Source: Nitrospirota bacterium (lineage in GTDB: Bacteria > Nitrospirota > Nitrospiria > Nitrospirales > UBA8639). From it: 7,645 nt of DNA. This document shows, in pieces, positions 6,191-7,645 of the stretch. The DNA lies in NCBI GenBank assembly GCA_003228495.1, contig QIDY01000383.1, positions 1 through 7,645 on the forward strand, written 5' to 3'. Made by a program: the position numbers and the translations under genes. Numbering within the stretch: position 1 is the stretch's first letter; every line of letters starts with the position of its first letter. The notes under the pieces are model-generated. The model saw only the letters and a program-made list of their open reading frames with translations, was not told the DNA's origin and made no database searches.

Positions 6191-7198
6191 ATGCCAAGAA
6201 TCGGAAGATTGCATATCGCGGGAGGTTGCTACCACGTCATGGGTCGAGGCCTGGAACGTCGGAACATCTTCAAGACAAAGGAAGATAAAGAAGATCTGTT
6301 GTCACGGCTGGCAGTCGGTCTAGAAGCGACTCACAGTCAATGTATGGCCTGGGCTATCCTGTCTAATCACTACCACCTGTTGATCCGAGTGAGTACCATC
6401 GCTCTCAGTCAAATAATGAGCCAAGTCTTAAGTGGCTATGCCACGCAATATAACCATCGGCATCGACGCGTGGGATACGTATTCCAAAATCGTTATAAAT
6501 CCATTCTATGTGACGAGGAAGCCTATTTTCTGGAAATCGTCCGCTACATCCACATCAATCCCCTGAAGGCAAAGATCGTTAAGACTCTAAGCGATTTGGA
6601 TCGTTACCGGTGGACGGGACATGCCGGGCTCATGGGCCACCACATTCGAGAGTGGCAGGCTCGCGACGAAGTTCTCAGTCGCTTTGGCCGGAGAATCGAT
6701 GCTGGGAGGCGACATTATCGAGCCTTTATCAACGACGGCCTGCACAGTCCAGCCGCCATTGATTTTGAAGGAGGGGGACTGATCCGCAGTTATGGAGGTT
6801 GGCAAAATATCCGAGAGAAAAGAGCTCATCATGAAGCTCGTATAGGCGATGAGCGCATTCTGGGGGAGAGTCGATTTGTGGAACAGGCGTTGAAAGAAGA
6901 TGAATTACAAATAGAAGCGCAAAGTCGATTAAAGAGAAGCGGATGGACGCTGGAGAAATTAATAAAGGATGTTTGCCAGTCCTATGGCGTCCCGCCCGAA
7001 TATATCACTCACAAGGGACGGGTAAACGCGCTCTCAACGGCGAAGGCCCTGATTTGTTATTGGGGGACCACAAAGTTAGGGATATCTTCTACGGAGATAT
7101 CGATTCGTTTGACCATCTCTCAACCAGCGGTTTCACAGGCCTCGAAAAGAGGCCTAAGATTTTGTCTAGACAACGAGATAGAAATGGAAGTAAATTAA
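6191..7198 (+). CDS. REP-associated tyrosine transposase (Y1 HUH) with DnaA-C-like tail
   Basis: A 335-residue single-strand DNA transposase/nuclease. The N-terminal Y1 domain (about 1-130) starts with the family signature MPRIGRLHIAGGCYHVMGRG. It contains the metal-binding HUH motif as H60-Y61-H62 (SNHYHLLIR) and the likely catalytic tyrosine Y119 in VRYIHINPLKA. A middle region of about 110 residues (GHAGLMGHH onward) links to a C-terminal part (about 251-326). There, WTLEKLIKDVCQSYGVPPE and the helix-turn-helix-like SSTEISIRLTISQPAVSQA resemble the DnaA C-terminal DNA-binding domain, a feature of one class of RAYT-like proteins. The ATG at 6191 is chosen for the signature; GAGG at 6174-6177 is a distant ribosome site, and the ATG at 6184 is out of frame. 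The TAA stop lies inside the right inverted repeat. No frameshift or lost catalytic residue is seen. Confidence 0.92.
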   Translation: MPRIGRLHIAGGCYHVMGRGLERRNIFKTKEDKEDLLSRLAVGLEATHSQCMAWAILSNHYHLLIRVSTIALSQIMSQVLSGYATQYNHRHRRVGYVFQNRYKSILCDEEAYFLEIVRYIHINPLKAKIVKTLSDLDRYRWTGHAGLMGHHIREWQARDEVLSRFGRRIDAGRRHYRAFINDGLHSPAAIDFEGGGLIRSYGGWQNIREKRAHHEARIGDERILGESRFVEQALKEDELQIEAQSRLKRSGWTLEKLIKDVCQSYGVPPEYITHKGRVNALSTAKALICYWGTTKLGISSTEISIRLTISQPAVSQASKRGLRFCLDNEIEMEVN

Positions 7199-7224
7199 GT
7201 TATTAATTTATCAGTGTCCCCTTA
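7194..7224 (-). repeat. Right terminal inverted repeat of the RAYT element
   Basis: Reverse-complement copy of 6125-6155 with a single mismatch (G at 7199). The 25-bp block 7200-7224 is a perfect inverse match. It contains the last two codon positions and the stop of the transposase gene at its inner edge, and its outer edge lies 14 nt before the ATG of the next gene. Confidence 0.85.
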
Positions 7225-7238
7225 ATTCTGGTTTAACA

Positions 7239-7645
7239 ATGCCTCGTAAGTATGTGGCTTTTGATATTGAAACGGCAAAAATCTTGCCTGAAAATTTCGG
7301 TGACTTGCATGATCACCGCCCTCTGGGTATTACCTGTATGGCGACATGGTGTAGCGATGAACCTTCGGCTGTGACGTTTTACTCCAAAAATGCGGATGGA
7401 TCTCCTGCGCCACAAATGACAACGCAGGACGTCACGGCTTTTGTAGAGCATCTCAAAACAAAATTGAAGGAAGGCTATACCATCATTACGCATAATGGGC
7501 TCGGATTCGATTTCGTGATTGTGGCAGAAGAATCTGGCCAAATGGATGATTGTCGTGACTTGGCGATGAGCCACGTTGACATGATGTTTCACTTCTTTTG
7601 CGGGAAAGGATTTCCCATTAAGCTCAATGCTGCGGCGAAGGCCAT
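7239..7645 (+). CDS. DEDD-type (RNase H-like) 3'-5' exonuclease, 3' end cut by window
   Basis: The frame is open from the ATG at 7239 to the window end, giving 135 full codons. The protein begins MPRKYVAFDIET: D9 and E11 form the ExoI motif of DEDD exonucleases at the usual place near the N-terminus. ExoII is seen as ITHNGLGFDF (83-92) with D91. A later VDMMFHFFCGKGFPIKLNAAAKA stretch (from 113) is typical of the PolB-like/DnaQ-like group; the ExoIII motif and the fourth acidic residue would lie beyond the window. It probably trims 3' ends of DNA or RNA, but substrate and pathway cannot be told. No in-frame ATG, GTG or TTG lies between the stop at 7191 and 7239, and no Shine-Dalgarno is visible. 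The inserted element ends about 10-14 nt upstream, so its native promoter and ribosome site may have been displaced. Confidence 0.75.
   Translation, partial: MPRKYVAFDIETAKILPENFGDLHDHRPLGITCMATWCSDEPSAVTFYSKNADGSPAPQMTTQDVTAFVEHLKTKLKEGYTIITHNGLGFDFVIVAEESGQMDDCRDLAMSHVDMMFHFFCGKGFPIKLNAAAKA

Larger units (their letters stand above)
6121..7229 (+). mobile_element. RAYT (IS200-like Y1) element with terminal inverted repeats
   Basis: A unit of about 1.1 kb bounded by inverted ends that contain a single gene, a Y1 HUH transposase. The ends match over 31 bp with one mismatch. Allowing a one-base indel, they extend to AGAA-TAAGGGG on the left and AGAATTAAGGGG (reverse complement) on the right, giving limits 6121-7229. 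The GGGGACA-type ends are those commonly seen around REP-associated tyrosine transposases, which process single-stranded DNA at palindromic or inverted ends. No target duplication is seen, in keeping with this chemistry. The element sits between the heme-protein gene and the exonuclease-like gene and probably separates two older transcription units. Ends and gene look intact, so it may be recent or still active. Confidence 0.75.

Noticed and set aside
5760..6197. 145-codon open frame on the - strand
   Set aside because: It is antisense to the heme-protein gene, which carries an unmistakable CxxCH site, and it crosses the left end of the mobile element.
6100..7240. Target-site duplication around the mobile element
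   Set aside because: The matching bases just outside the core ends (AGAA/ATTCT) are inverted, not direct, and belong to the terminal repeat. Y1 transposases do not generate duplications.

Overview
The window is a stretch of bacterial chromosome with all genes on the + strand. It is dominated by two-component signalling: three histidine kinases of different architecture, one stand-alone receiver protein, and a small membrane-anchored c-type heme protein of the Tll0287 (DUF3365) type. After these come a self-contained REP-associated tyrosine transposase element and the start of a DEDD-type 3'-5' exonuclease gene. No rRNA, tRNA, CRISPR array or phage gene is visible. Base composition looks close to balanced. 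Many sensor kinases with a GHELNNPL-type H-box, single-domain receivers, and Tll0287-like heme sensors would suit a Nitrospirota (Nitrospira-like) or other free-living Gram-negative with complex signalling. That assignment is an inference and no marker gene fixes it.

Layout. (1) Positions 1-893 hold the C-terminal part of a PAS histidine kinase, cut by the window edge. (2) Positions 894-1274 are non-coding: a degenerate 7-bp tandem repeat, an inverted repeat around it, and weak promoter candidates. (3) Positions 1275-1709 encode a CheY-like receiver with a strong Shine-Dalgarno. (4) Positions 1710-1973 are non-coding and carry a strong hairpin at 1813-1850. (5) Positions 1974-3008 encode a histidine kinase with a Rossmann-like nucleotide-binding domain as its only input. 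(6) Positions 3025-5520 encode a transmembrane dCache-HAMP-PAS histidine kinase. (7) Positions 5508-6104 encode the Tll0287-like heme protein, overlapping the kinase by 13 nt. (8) Positions 6121-7229 are the transposase element, with near-perfect 31-bp terminal inverted repeats. (9) From 7239 to the window end runs an exonuclease-like gene whose start lies about 10 nt beyond the element.

How it may work together. Genes 1974-3008, 3025-5520 and 5508-6104 have 16-nt and -13-nt junctions and look like one operon. They would combine a cytoplasmic kinase that may read a dinucleotide such as NAD(H), an envelope kinase with a dCache ligand domain, and a periplasm-facing heme protein that could read redox state or a diatomic gas. 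The only receiver in the window has no output domain, so it could be a shared phosphate acceptor for several kinases. Its pairing with them is inferred from proximity only. The most unusual items are the Rossmann-kinase fusion, the kinase/heme-sensor overlap, the DnaA-C-like tail and perfect ends of the transposase element, and the two structured intergenic regions.
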